Assembly: GCA_938007995.1 (NCBI GenBank)
Contig: CALLLW010000053.1
Coordinates: 19,057-83,056, forward strand
Length of the DNA stretch: 64,000 nucleotides
From: an uncultured Granulosicoccaceae bacterium
GTDB lineage: Bacteria > Pseudomonadota > Gammaproteobacteria > Granulosicoccales > Granulosicoccaceae
Reading direction: 5' to 3'
In this document: one piece after another, positions 1 to 7,483 of the stretch
Layout of the letters: each line of letters begins with the position of its first letter
Position numbering within the stretch: position 1 is the first letter of the stretch
Translations under genes and position numbers: made by a program
The notes under the pieces: generated by a model
What the model saw: only the letters and a program-made list of their open reading frames with translations
Database searches by the model: none
What the model was told of the DNA's origin: nothing

Positions 1-30
1 GCCAGTAAACAAAACCCTGTAGGCAGCGCA

Positions 31-723
31 CTAGAAATAGTCGCTCGACAGCAGCTGTATTCCTCTCAAAATACGCTCTTGATTGTTTATTTCCAGAGCT
101 TGAAAACATTTGCTCTGATACTCTTTCGAGTTTTGAAATTTAACCAGAGCACTTTTTAATGGAGCTATAACAGGATAAGCTGCCTCTGCTTTTTCAATTG
201 CTTTGGCTGAAAATATTTCCGCTTCGCGAATTACCGCCAGATCAATCAAATCACGAGATAAAACACCAGAGTCATTCCAACGATCCGCGTTAGCTAACAA
301 TTTTTCAGCCGTGCGATCTATCCCGGATAGACAAGGCACATCAGTCCACTCGAATGACTCCGGAGCTTCTAACGTTATCCGGTTTTCTGCAACTATCTCG
401 AACTTGATGCTCTGACCATCTGCTAACGCCAAAAACCGAACCCCATATTGATTCGCAGTTAAATCTCTTGGAAATTCCAGCCCGTTTGTTTTTTTGAACA
501 AAAATTCGGGCTTGAAATAATTATCAGCGACAAGCTCTCTTAATCTTTTGTATCCGACACCTACCGGACAGATAAAGTCTATATCTTTGCTCCATCTGTA
601 CTCATCATGCAATAACGTAATCAGTGTACCGCCACCAAAGTACGCACCAACTTCGCAGAGCAATGAGTCGTTCAACGATTCAAGTATCAATTGAACCTTC
701 TGATGATGAGGATGGCTAAACAT
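31..723 (-). CDS. AbiEii/AbiGii-like nucleotidyltransferase, probable toxin of a type IV-like toxin-antitoxin pair
   Basis: The 230-aa protein carries the nucleotidyltransferase signature of the AbiEii superfamily near its N-terminus: a glycine-rich GGGT at residues 30-33, then R43-x-S45-x-D47-x-D49, the usual metal-binding Asp pair. AbiEii-type enzymes transfer nucleotides to RNA targets and stop growth; the exact target here is unknown. The length is shorter than classical AbiEii (about 300 aa) but normal for the stand-alone nucleotidyl-transferase family. Its ATG overlaps the end of the small upstream gene by 8 nt, an arrangement typical of an antitoxin-toxin operon. I infer a toxin-antitoxin role from the domain and the overlap. 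A housekeeping nucleotidyltransferase is the alternative. Confidence 0.8.
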   Translation of the reverse strand: MFSHPHHQKVQLILESLNDSLLCEVGAYFGGGTLITLLHDEYRWSKDIDFICPVGVGYKRLRELVADNYFKPEFLFKKTNGLEFPRDLTANQYGVRFLALADGQSIKFEIVAENRITLEAPESFEWTDVPCLSGIDRTAEKLLANADRWNDSGVLSRDLIDLAVIREAEIFSAKAIEKAEAAYPVIAPLKSALVKFQNSKEYQSKCFQALEINNQERILRGIQLLSSDYF

Positions 724-943
724 ACACTTGCAACCAGGAACCCTTTTCCCTCGCGAGCCATTCTACAAAGCGTTTTTCTGCACCCGTTAAATCCGCCAGT
801 ACGCCTTTGTTATCCCAGCCTCTTTCGTAGCGACTGATCATCTCATCGAGAGACAAAACATGAACATCGGTTAGGTCCCAGCAAATAGCCTGCAGAAAAG
901 GCAGTTCAGCGGGAATGACTTTGATGTTGTGGTCCTGCTGCAT
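716..943 (-). CDS. Small protein upstream of the AbiEii-like gene, candidate antitoxin
   Basis: A 75-aa protein from the ATG at 943; a longer in-frame form begins at 1039 but its extra 32 residues look unconserved. I do not recognise a named family. The sequence is acidic and Trp-rich (WDLTDVHVLSLDEM, then RFVEWLAREKGSW) and has no classical AbiEi wHTH signature. It overlaps the nucleotidyltransferase gene by 8 nt, so translation is probably coupled. The antitoxin role is inferred from position only. The 332 nt between this gene and the acetyltransferase (944-1275) hold no convincing gene and presumably contain divergent promoters. Confidence 0.5.
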   Translation of the reverse strand: MQQDHNIKVIPAELPFLQAICWDLTDVHVLSLDEMISRYERGWDNKGVLADLTGAEKRFVEWLAREKGSWLQVYV

Positions 944-1275
944 ATTGTGACTAAGTATCTGATAAATAGCGGTTATATCTCGCTGCTTGTATATTCTGTT
1001 CCCATTCGACGGGAACCCGACACACAAGGCAGTGAGCAAAAATTATATACTTATCAGCAGATTAGCACAGACCGTAATATGCTTCGAACAGACTCGATAT
1101 CAATTTTGACAGTTGGGTCAGTAAATCACCGACTCCGTTCTGCTTTACCTACGCAGCGATGTTGGCCGCGGGTTTGCCGAAGCGGTCATTGCAAAGAGAT
1201 TGGCTGCCATTTTCACTTTAGCATGTGACAAAATCAAAAACCCCCTGGCGGCTCAGGAACACATTGGCGGCAGAA

Positions 1276-1728
1276 ATGAAGATACGTAAAGCAACAACAG
1301 AAGATCTGCCGGTTCTACTTGAACTGGAACAAGGCATCATTGATTCAGAGCGACCATATGATCCCTATATCAGGGATGATGATGTTATCTATTATGATAT
1401 TCACAAGCTAATTACAGGTTCTGACTCGATTGTTGCTGTTGTGGAAACTGATGATCGCATTGTAGGTTGTGGTTATGCACAAGTAAGAAATTCGAAAGCC
1501 TGTCTTACACACGATCAACACTGTTATCTTGGCTTTATCTATCTGCTGCCTGAATATCGAGGAAAGTCAATTGGCCAGGAGATACTGTCTTTTCTTAAAA
1601 GCTGGGGTGTAGAAAAAGGCTTGCAGCATTTTCAGCTTGGAGTTTACTCAGATATTCGAGGTGCACTACGCGCCTATGAAAAAATCGGGTTTAAATCAAT
1701 TTCAGTAGTGATGGAGCTGGTTGTATAA
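1276..1728 (+). CDS. GNAT family N-acetyltransferase
   Basis: A 150-aa single-domain GNAT acetyltransferase, which would use acetyl-CoA to acetylate an unknown small molecule or protein amine. It opens with the family-typical KIRKATTEDLPVLLELE strand-helix. Motif A, which binds the CoA pyrophosphate, is LPEYRGKSIGQEIL in the middle, and the C-terminus has the usual AYEKIGFKS motif B. The ATG at 1276 is chosen because the GNAT fold begins there; an in-frame start at 1225 would add 17 residues of unlikely sequence. It stands alone, so the neighbours do not suggest a substrate. Confidence 0.85.
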   Translation: MKIRKATTEDLPVLLELEQGIIDSERPYDPYIRDDDVIYYDIHKLITGSDSIVAVVETDDRIVGCGYAQVRNSKACLTHDQHCYLGFIYLLPEYRGKSIGQEILSFLKSWGVEKGLQHFQLGVYSDIRGALRAYEKIGFKSISVVMELVV

Positions 1729-1843
1729 AAATTTTCGCCATAACCTCAAGTATTGCGCCCGGTTTATGACGTGAACCACGCAATACGGCCATAGAACACG
1801 GCCGATTATTTTTTATTCCTGTAAATAGCGGAAAAACTGTGCC

Positions 1844-2182
1844 TCAGGACTTCAGACTAATGCCTTTAAACTCTTTGGTTTGCGCAGTTAATGCGATCTC
1901 TGTAGGCAGGCGTTCCATTGAAGATGCACCATAGAAGCCGTGACAGTAATTGGTATTTTGCAGCACATACTCTGCATCTGAAGGAGAAGACACAGGTCCA
2001 CCATGCACTAACACGATAACGTCTTTATTTACTTTTAAAGCAGCCTGGGCCCATGCATCCGTGATTGCCGGCGCTTCTTCCAGCTTAATACCGGTTGCCG
2101 CCCCAATATTGCCACCGGTAGTTAATCCAAGATGTACGACTACGATATCAGCTCCCGCCTCAGCCATGGCAATTGCAGTCAA
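1844..2182 (-). pseudogene. Truncated TIM-barrel (phosphoenolpyruvate hydrolase-like) gene
   Basis: The 112 residues match the C-terminal part of the TIM-barrel/PEP-hydrolase-like family (PF09370, often fused to Tm-1-like UPF0261 domains). They include AEAGADIVVVHLG, a GGNIGA turn and VLVHGGP, ending in the family-typical GFYGASSMERLP. Intact members are about 270-280 aa, so the first half is missing. Upstream DNA (2183 onward) in the same orientation shows no continuation in any frame. The apparent start Met lies inside the barrel. I read it as a 5'-truncated relic. Flanking DNA to 3.1 kb also looks decayed, which suggests a deletion or old insertion event. Confidence 0.7.
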
Positions 2183-2229
2183 CCCGGAATCTTGAGATTT
2201 CGCTGATCATATCGCGCAGAGATTTGTTT

Positions 2230-2583
2230 TCACAGGGGGTTTATTCCAGCAATCTCACCTTTGCTCAGTTTGGCTTGTTGATGTAGCCAACGAGAAAATC
2301 CAATCTGTATTTCAAGGGCTTGAATCTGGTTCAATTGTAAGAACGCCGAGTCCATGGATACGTGATGACTTGAATAAACACAAGTGTGCTGAAAAAATGT
2401 TGCGCACGGAATGAGATCATTTAGCCCTGCTCCCAGCATTCCTGGCTGACGGATAAGCAGTGCTTGTTTGGTCAAAGTTACTTGTAAAGAAGTTCGCTTA
2501 AGAATCGCCTCAACATCCGGCCGCAATTCCGAGAAGGCAAAACGGCCTTGCAGAACAGTACTAGCTACACCATGTAAGGCCAC
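2230..2583 (-). CDS. Doubtful hypothetical ORF, possibly gene debris
   Basis: A 117-codon open frame lying just upstream of the truncated TIM-barrel relic and on the same strand. I recognise no domain, signal peptide or membrane segment. The composition (many Gln, Leu and His) does not argue strongly either way. It may be the decayed 3' end of another gene or a chance frame. The rest of the interval 2183-3159 holds no supported gene. Confidence 0.2.
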   Translation of the reverse strand: MALHGVASTVLQGRFAFSELRPDVEAILKRTSLQVTLTKQALLIRQPGMLGAGLNDLIPCATFFQHTCVYSSHHVSMDSAFLQLNQIQALEIQIGFSRWLHQQAKLSKGEIAGINPL

Positions 2584-2604
2584 GTCAACGCAGGCCGCGA
2601 GTTA

Positions 2605-2629
2605 TCAGCCCGCTTTTATTTCGGGCTGA
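2605..2629. terminator. Hairpin, possible terminator remnant
   Basis: An 8-bp perfect inverted repeat (TCAGCCCG at 2605-2612 and CGGGCTGA at 2622-2629) with a 9-nt T/A-rich loop lies in the gene-poor stretch 2584-3159. No U-tract follows on either strand, so it is at best a weak terminator. The rest of this stretch shows nothing else I can support. Confidence 0.35.
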
Positions 2630-3159
2630 CTACCTTCAGCAGCTTCTCTTTGCTGTAGCGTCACTTTTGACAGCTTCGCAGTTTGACCGCAGCGCAATAG
2701 CGGTGGCGTTCAGGCATCCCTGCGAGAGATGATGACCAGAGTTATCATTGATATTGCGATACATGCGATTGCTGCCATGGGACTGCCTTGAAGGATTTGA
2801 TGCGGCGCACTATGCCTGGGTTGTAGAAGCTTTACTGTGAGATCGTTCCCATAGTAACACGCAATGTACAGATATCGATACATTAAGTGCCCGATAGAGT
2901 GGCCAGGCTACTTAAAATCACTCAGAGATAACAGCATCTCCGACCCGATTTGATCCAGAGCGCCTCACAAAAATGCGAGGTATATCACACTGACGCAACA
3001 ACTACCGCGCTGAAATCTCCAGTCCGTCTACAACCCACCCTGAGCCAGCACACGGCCTTTTAATCAAGCGCAAGCCGGGTAACAAAAGGCATTCCGGGGC
3101 TGATAAAACACCAACAATCGTGTAACGTCTTGCAGCTAGCGACTTCCGGTAATACGCAA

Positions 3160-4209
3160 ATGCGTCCCGCTCATTTAAAGACAATACTCGATCAGGAGTT
3201 GGCCAGTGCCACGACGGGTCACCATACGCCGGTAATGATCTGGGGCCCGCCCGGTATTGGAAAGTCACAGTTAGTGGCATCGGTGGCTGCACATGCGTCT
3301 ATACCCATGATTGATTTGCGCTTGTCGCAAATGGAACCGAGTGACTTACGGGGCATACCTTTTCGCAATGGCAGTACGGTCGAATGGGCCGTGCCCGCAA
3401 TGCTCCCGGACGAGGCGCGCCACGGACCCACTGGCATTTTATTTCTGGACGAAATAACCTCTGCATTGCCTGCAGTCTCTGCGGCTGCCTATCAACTGAT
3501 TCTGGACCGAAGCCTCGGTGATTATCAGGTACCTGACGGCTGGATTATCACTGCAGCGGGCAACAGACAAGGGGATCGGGGTGTTACCTATGCAATGCCA
3601 TCACCGCTTGCGAATCGCTTTACTCACTTCAGCTTTGATATCAACCTTGATGACTGGGTGCTTTGGGCACATCACAACAAGATTGATGAACGCATTATCG
3701 CTTTTCTGAGATTCAGGCCTGAGCTGCTGTTCGATTTTGATCCCGCCACCGATCCAGTTGCTTTTCCAACACCTCGTTCGTGGGAGTTTGCACACCATGC
3801 GATGCATAAGTTTGCATCACAACCGGAAGTACTCGCGGCCAGCTTGCAGGCATGTGTTGGTAAAGCTGCCGGAATTGAAGTCAACGCGTTTATAGACAAC
3901 CTGAAACACATGCCGGACATCACAGCCATTTTAAATGGCAACGAAATTACCGTGCCGGAATCGATCGATCTGCAATACGCTGTTGCGTCATCATTGGTTG
4001 GTCATGCAGTTCGAACCAAAGATACCGAAGAAGAAACAGTGATTCTCGGTAACATACTTCAGTATGCCGCCCGTTTTCCGCAAAAAGAAATGGCTGTCAT
4101 GCTGGTATCAGATATGTACCGTGCTATCGGTGAAAAGCTGTTTGCGATTCCTGATTTTCAACGATGGGCAAATGAAGTTGCTGATATCGTGTTGTATGAA
4201 AACGAATAG
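3160..4209 (+). CDS. MoxR-type AAA+ ATPase
   Basis: A 349-aa ATPase of the MoxR/RavA/CbbQ-like AAA+ group. These act with VWA-domain partners as chaperone-like machines that insert metals or activate enzyme complexes. Walker A is GPPGIGKS at 29-36, Walker B ILFLDE at 93-98, and sensor-1 Asn is in AAGN at 132-135. The ATG at 3160 is preferred over an in-frame TTG at 3130 because the family fold begins there; neither has a strong ribosome-binding site. The partner HExxH/VWA gene starts 53 nt downstream, the usual pairing, and aprMBA follows on the same strand. Which client it serves is not shown; APS reductase is an inference from position. Confidence 0.85.
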   Translation: MRPAHLKTILDQELASATTGHHTPVMIWGPPGIGKSQLVASVAAHASIPMIDLRLSQMEPSDLRGIPFRNGSTVEWAVPAMLPDEARHGPTGILFLDEITSALPAVSAAAYQLILDRSLGDYQVPDGWIITAAGNRQGDRGVTYAMPSPLANRFTHFSFDINLDDWVLWAHHNKIDERIIAFLRFRPELLFDFDPATDPVAFPTPRSWEFAHHAMHKFASQPEVLAASLQACVGKAAGIEVNAFIDNLKHMPDITAILNGNEITVPESIDLQYAVASSLVGHAVRTKDTEEETVILGNILQYAARFPQKEMAVMLVSDMYRAIGEKLFAIPDFQRWANEVADIVLYENE

Positions 4210-4262
4210 TGCACTCTTTGACCAGCACGACTCGGTGATCAAGCTATTTGTTGATTACTGCA

Positions 4263-5552
4263 ATGGCTGAACCACTTGCCGCAGCACTCAACAGCGCAAC
4301 ACAAAAACTCAGTGTTGCCAGAACACGTTTAATACTCGACAACCCTTTTCTTGGCTCACTAGTACTGCGACTACCGTTAACAGACGCGAGCGACTGGTGC
4401 GATAAGTCCGGTACAGATGCAAAGCACATCTACTACAACCACAACTATATAAACAGCTTAACCGTGAGCCAGGTGCAATTTGTGTTATCTCATGAAGCCC
4501 TGCACTGTGGTCTTTCTCACTTCGCAAGACGCGAACACCGCGATCGCAGAAGATGGGACCTCGCCTGCGATCATGCAGTAAATCAGCTACTAAAAGATGA
4601 AAAGCTGGAACATCCGCCGGGAACATTACTCAATGACGAATACGCAGGCTTAACTGCAGAAGAAATTTATCCGTGCATTGAGCCGGACAGCAGCGAACAA
4701 CCGATGGATGAGCATTACTATGATTCAGCCGGTGACGACACAACACGAAGTGACCCGGGCAACAATGATCAAGCTACAGAACAATCGGAAAACGAGGCTT
4801 CCGGAGCAATAGAGCACGATGAATCGGCAGGCGATCAAGCAGCACCTCGCTCACTACATGCAACTAATTCGACACCAGATACCAATGCATCAGCACCACC
4901 CGGGGGTTTAAGCCACCGCGAGCTGGATCAGCTCGACACTCAATGGCAACAAAGACTGGCCAGTGCTGCACAGCAAGCCGCCCGCGCCGGCAAACTCAGT
5001 CCGTCTTTGTTGCGCATGCTTGATCGCCTGCTGCAACCCACACTGCCATGGCGAGCACTGCTTGCACGGTACATGAACACGGTAGCCCGCGTAGATTACA
5101 ACCTGACCCGACCTTCACGACGCCGCGAAGGGGATGCCATACTGCCGAGCCTGCATGTCAGGCAGGTTAATATTGTTGTGGCAATTGATACCAGCGGTTC
5201 TGTGTCTGCTGATGAGCTCAACGAATTTATATCTGAGCTGGATGCGATCAAAGGCGCGATGCATACCCGCGTCACACTGCTTGCCTGCGATGACAGTCTC
5301 AACGATAACTGCCCGTGGATTTTCGAGCCGTGGGATACGATGCAGATACCTGACTTATTGACGGGCGGGGGCATGACTGATTTCCGGCCGGTGTTCGATT
5401 GGCTGGCAACTATGGCTGGCCCGCCAGATCTGGTGGTTTACTTTACCGACGGAAAAGGTCAATTTCCTGCCTCACCACCCGCTCCACCGGTGCTCTGGCT
5501 GATCAAGGGCGCCAGGCCAGTACCGTGGGGACAACGCATACAACTGAATTGA
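4263..5552 (+). CDS. VWA-like protein with N-terminal HExxH metallopeptidase-like domain (DUF2201 type)
   Basis: A 429-aa cytoplasmic protein. The N-terminal domain carries a zinc-binding HEALH at 77-81 in a helical context like the DUF2201 N-terminal putative metallopeptidase domain. An acidic, low-complexity linker (about 135-215) follows. The C-terminal domain is VWA-like, with a MIDAS-type D309-x-S-x-S (AIDTSGSVS) and a later TGGGMTDFRPVF. Such proteins pair with MoxR ATPases, and here the ATPase gene is immediately upstream. The ATG at 4263 is preferred to an in-frame TTG at 4248. The protein is probably the substrate- or metal-recognising half of the pair. Proteolytic activity is not demonstrated for this family. 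Confidence 0.85.
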   Translation: MAEPLAAALNSATQKLSVARTRLILDNPFLGSLVLRLPLTDASDWCDKSGTDAKHIYYNHNYINSLTVSQVQFVLSHEALHCGLSHFARREHRDRRRWDLACDHAVNQLLKDEKLEHPPGTLLNDEYAGLTAEEIYPCIEPDSSEQPMDEHYYDSAGDDTTRSDPGNNDQATEQSENEASGAIEHDESAGDQAAPRSLHATNSTPDTNASAPPGGLSHRELDQLDTQWQQRLASAAQQAARAGKLSPSLLRMLDRLLQPTLPWRALLARYMNTVARVDYNLTRPSRRREGDAILPSLHVRQVNIVVAIDTSGSVSADELNEFISELDAIKGAMHTRVTLLACDDSLNDNCPWIFEPWDTMQIPDLLTGGGMTDFRPVFDWLATMAGPPDLVVYFTDGKGQFPASPPAPPVLWLIKGARPVPWGQRIQLN

Positions 5553-6104
5553 ACGTCATGAAGCCACAGACTGATTGGCATTGTGTCGCTCAAGCGCCAA
5601 AAACCAGTGGTTTGCAGAAGCTATAGCCTTAAACTTACAACACGCAGCACAAATGTCAGCGACAATTACGGCAACTAAGGAGTAAAAGAACAGGCACCGG
5701 GGAATGTCAGGCAGATCAGTCACGCTGCATTCACGCTACTCAGCGCAAAAGTTGCTACACATAAACCAAACCGGTTGCATCGGCTGAACACACAATCGAT
5801 TACTGGATCAGGTTATACAGCTGCGCTGGAAGTGTCAGCGCCTGCGGAATGACTATAATATTGCCACAGGTGAAAAAAGCGGAAAATTGGGCCGCCTTTT
5901 CATTCGTTTAGAGAACACATTTCGTTCACATTCAACGCTTTATCGTTCAGGACGTGGCTCCATCAAAGAGCCACCGTTATGCGTGTTTACCAGCTGGAAT
6001 CATTGTTACCCCTGCATGGGTTGCCGCAATGTCTCCAGCGCATGGTGGCAATACGGTATCACCGACTCGCACTTCCTGTTTTTTTAGCCGGAGCTAGCAC
6101 CATA
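5553..6104 (+). promoter_or_regulatory. 552-nt leader and promoter region upstream of aprM
   Basis: No gene is supported here. A TATAAT at 5854-5859 could be a -10 box, but its -35 position is poor, which would fit activator dependence. Just downstream, 5872-5901 holds an imperfect A-rich/T-rich hairpin (AAAAGCGG against CCGCCTTTT) resembling a leader terminator. A perfect 7-bp hairpin lies at 5954-5974 (GTGGCTC and GAGCCAC). The long leader between promoter and aprM could carry post-initiation control. All of this is inference from sequence. Confidence 0.35.
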
Positions 6105-6956
6105 ATGTTAATCAATAATCCGTTTGCCGACATCGCAGCGGTTATCTCCCCCTCACTGATGAAAGCCTACGTCGTATTGATGATACTTCTTGTCATCGGC
6201 GGCACCTTGCTGGATTTGCGACATAAGCAGAGCGCCAAATACTTTTTTGAGAATTCAAAAAAGGCGCAAAAGAACGCCAAACACAAAGTCGGCGGTGGCA
6301 AAAAAGCGGGCCTGGCTGCGAAAACCATTGCCGGTGAAGTACTGACCTCGTCAGAATTCTGCAACGTCAAGCGACGCCAGTCGCATCTGATGACCATGTA
6401 TGGATTCATCTTCTTTGTGATTTCAACCGCTGTGCTGATCTTCAAATACACTGGCGATGCAAAGGCACCTGTGCTCTGGCCTATCCTGTGGCACCTGGGT
6501 GCGTTGAGCCTTTGCATTGGCGGGTACTGGTTCTGGTTCAAAATCAGAGTTGACGTCGCTGCGGAGGGAGTCAAGTGGCATCAATTTAACGGTCGCGGAG
6601 ACTTGTTTATCCTTGGCCTGCTCTTTACTGCAACCTTTGGGCTACTGTGGTCTTTCTTTCAGGCAATTGGCGCGGCCACTTTCGCCTGGCTGTTGTTTGC
6701 ACTCTTCATCGTTAGTGCGACGGTTCTGTTCGGCAGTGTTTACTGGTCCAAGTTTGCCCATATGTTCTTCAAACCCGCTGCGGCGTTTCAAAAGAAAGTC
6801 GCGCAGGCAGATGGCTCGAACGAAAACCTGCCAATGGATTACGACCTGTCTGATCCTGAAGTCCAGGCCAAATTTCCTGATATTCCGGAATACATGGGCA
6901 AGAATCCGCCAAACATGGGGCTGGGCATTAAGCGCGAACCACCGGCACATTACTAA
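6105..6956 (+). CDS. aprM: Adenylylsulfate reductase membrane anchor AprM
   Basis: A 283-aa membrane protein directly ahead of aprB and aprA, the known aprMBA order of sulfur oxidisers. AprM is thought to anchor AprBA to the membrane and pass electrons to or from the quinone pool. About five hydrophobic segments are visible: near 18-36, 102-120, 133-150, 170-190 and 195-215. A charged Lys-rich cytosolic loop lies between the first two, and there is a hydrophilic C-terminal tail. The RQSHLMTMYGF segment before the second helix supplies a possible haem or quinone-site His, as in QmoC-like proteins. The ATG at 6105 has a GGAG 11 nt upstream; a longer frame from 5979 adds a dubious N-terminus. 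Confidence 0.85.
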   Translation: MLINNPFADIAAVISPSLMKAYVVLMILLVIGGTLLDLRHKQSAKYFFENSKKAQKNAKHKVGGGKKAGLAAKTIAGEVLTSSEFCNVKRRQSHLMTMYGFIFFVISTAVLIFKYTGDAKAPVLWPILWHLGALSLCIGGYWFWFKIRVDVAAEGVKWHQFNGRGDLFILGLLFTATFGLLWSFFQAIGAATFAWLLFALFIVSATVLFGSVYWSKFAHMFFKPAAAFQKKVAQADGSNENLPMDYDLSDPEVQAKFPDIPEYMGKNPPNMGLGIKREPPAHY

Positions 6957-7000
6957 AAGAATCACTCAATTATCTACATCAGACGTCTGGAGACTCTACG

Positions 7001-7483
7001 ATGCCAACATTTGTATATATGACCCGTTGCGACGGTTGCGGCCACTGCGTCGATATCTGCCCATCCGACATCATGCACATCGATACGGTAACCCGCCGCG
7101 CTTATAACATCGAGCCCAACATGTGCTGGGAGTGCTACTCATGCGTCAAAGCATGCCCGCACCAGGCCATTGATGTGCGCGGCTACGCTGACTTCGCCCC
7201 GCTCGGCCACTCGGTACGAGTGAAACGCGATGAAGAGAAAGGTGTGATTGCCTGGCGCATCAAATTCCGCAACGGCGAGAAAGACATGGACTTACTCGCA
7301 CCCATCACAACCAAACCATGGGGCAGCGCCACACCGGACCTGCGGGAAGTTGAAGCCCCCACCAAAGAACAAGTCGACAGCCAACTGCTGTTTAACGAGC
7401 CCAAGTACATTCGGTTTGACGAAGGTGGCCTCCACACGCTTGAGTCCAATGGACTTGAAATGAAGCAAGGGGTCGATTACTGA
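7001..7483 (+). CDS. aprB: Adenylylsulfate reductase beta subunit (ferredoxin-type)
   Basis: A 160-aa iron-sulfur subunit of dissimilatory APS reductase. It carries electrons between the membrane anchor and the FAD of AprA. Two [4Fe-4S] motifs are complete: C10-x2-C13-x2-C16-x3-C20 and C42-x2-C45-x2-C48-x3-C52. The C-terminal arm (from about residue 70) is the AprB-specific extension that wraps around AprA. Length is normal for the family. The ATG follows a GGAG at about 6990. The stop TGA overlaps the aprA ATG by one base, so the two subunits are translationally coupled. In an organism with exporters and no dsr genes in view, the likely direction is oxidation of sulfite with AMP to APS. Confidence 0.95.
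   Translation: MPTFVYMTRCDGCGHCVDICPSDIMHIDTVTRRAYNIEPNMCWECYSCVKACPHQAIDVRGYADFAPLGHSVRVKRDEEKGVIAWRIKFRNGEKDMDLLAPITTKPWGSATPDLREVEAPTKEQVDSQLLFNEPKYIRFDEGGLHTLESNGLEMKQGVDY

Noticed and set aside
3160..5552. The MoxR/VWA pair as CbbQ-CbbO (Rubisco activase)
   Set aside because: No Rubisco or Calvin-cycle gene is near, and the partner has a DUF2201-type HExxH domain unlike CbbO.
6517..7107. 196-codon frame overlapping aprM and aprB
   Set aside because: It crosses two well-supported genes in another frame and shows no domain character.
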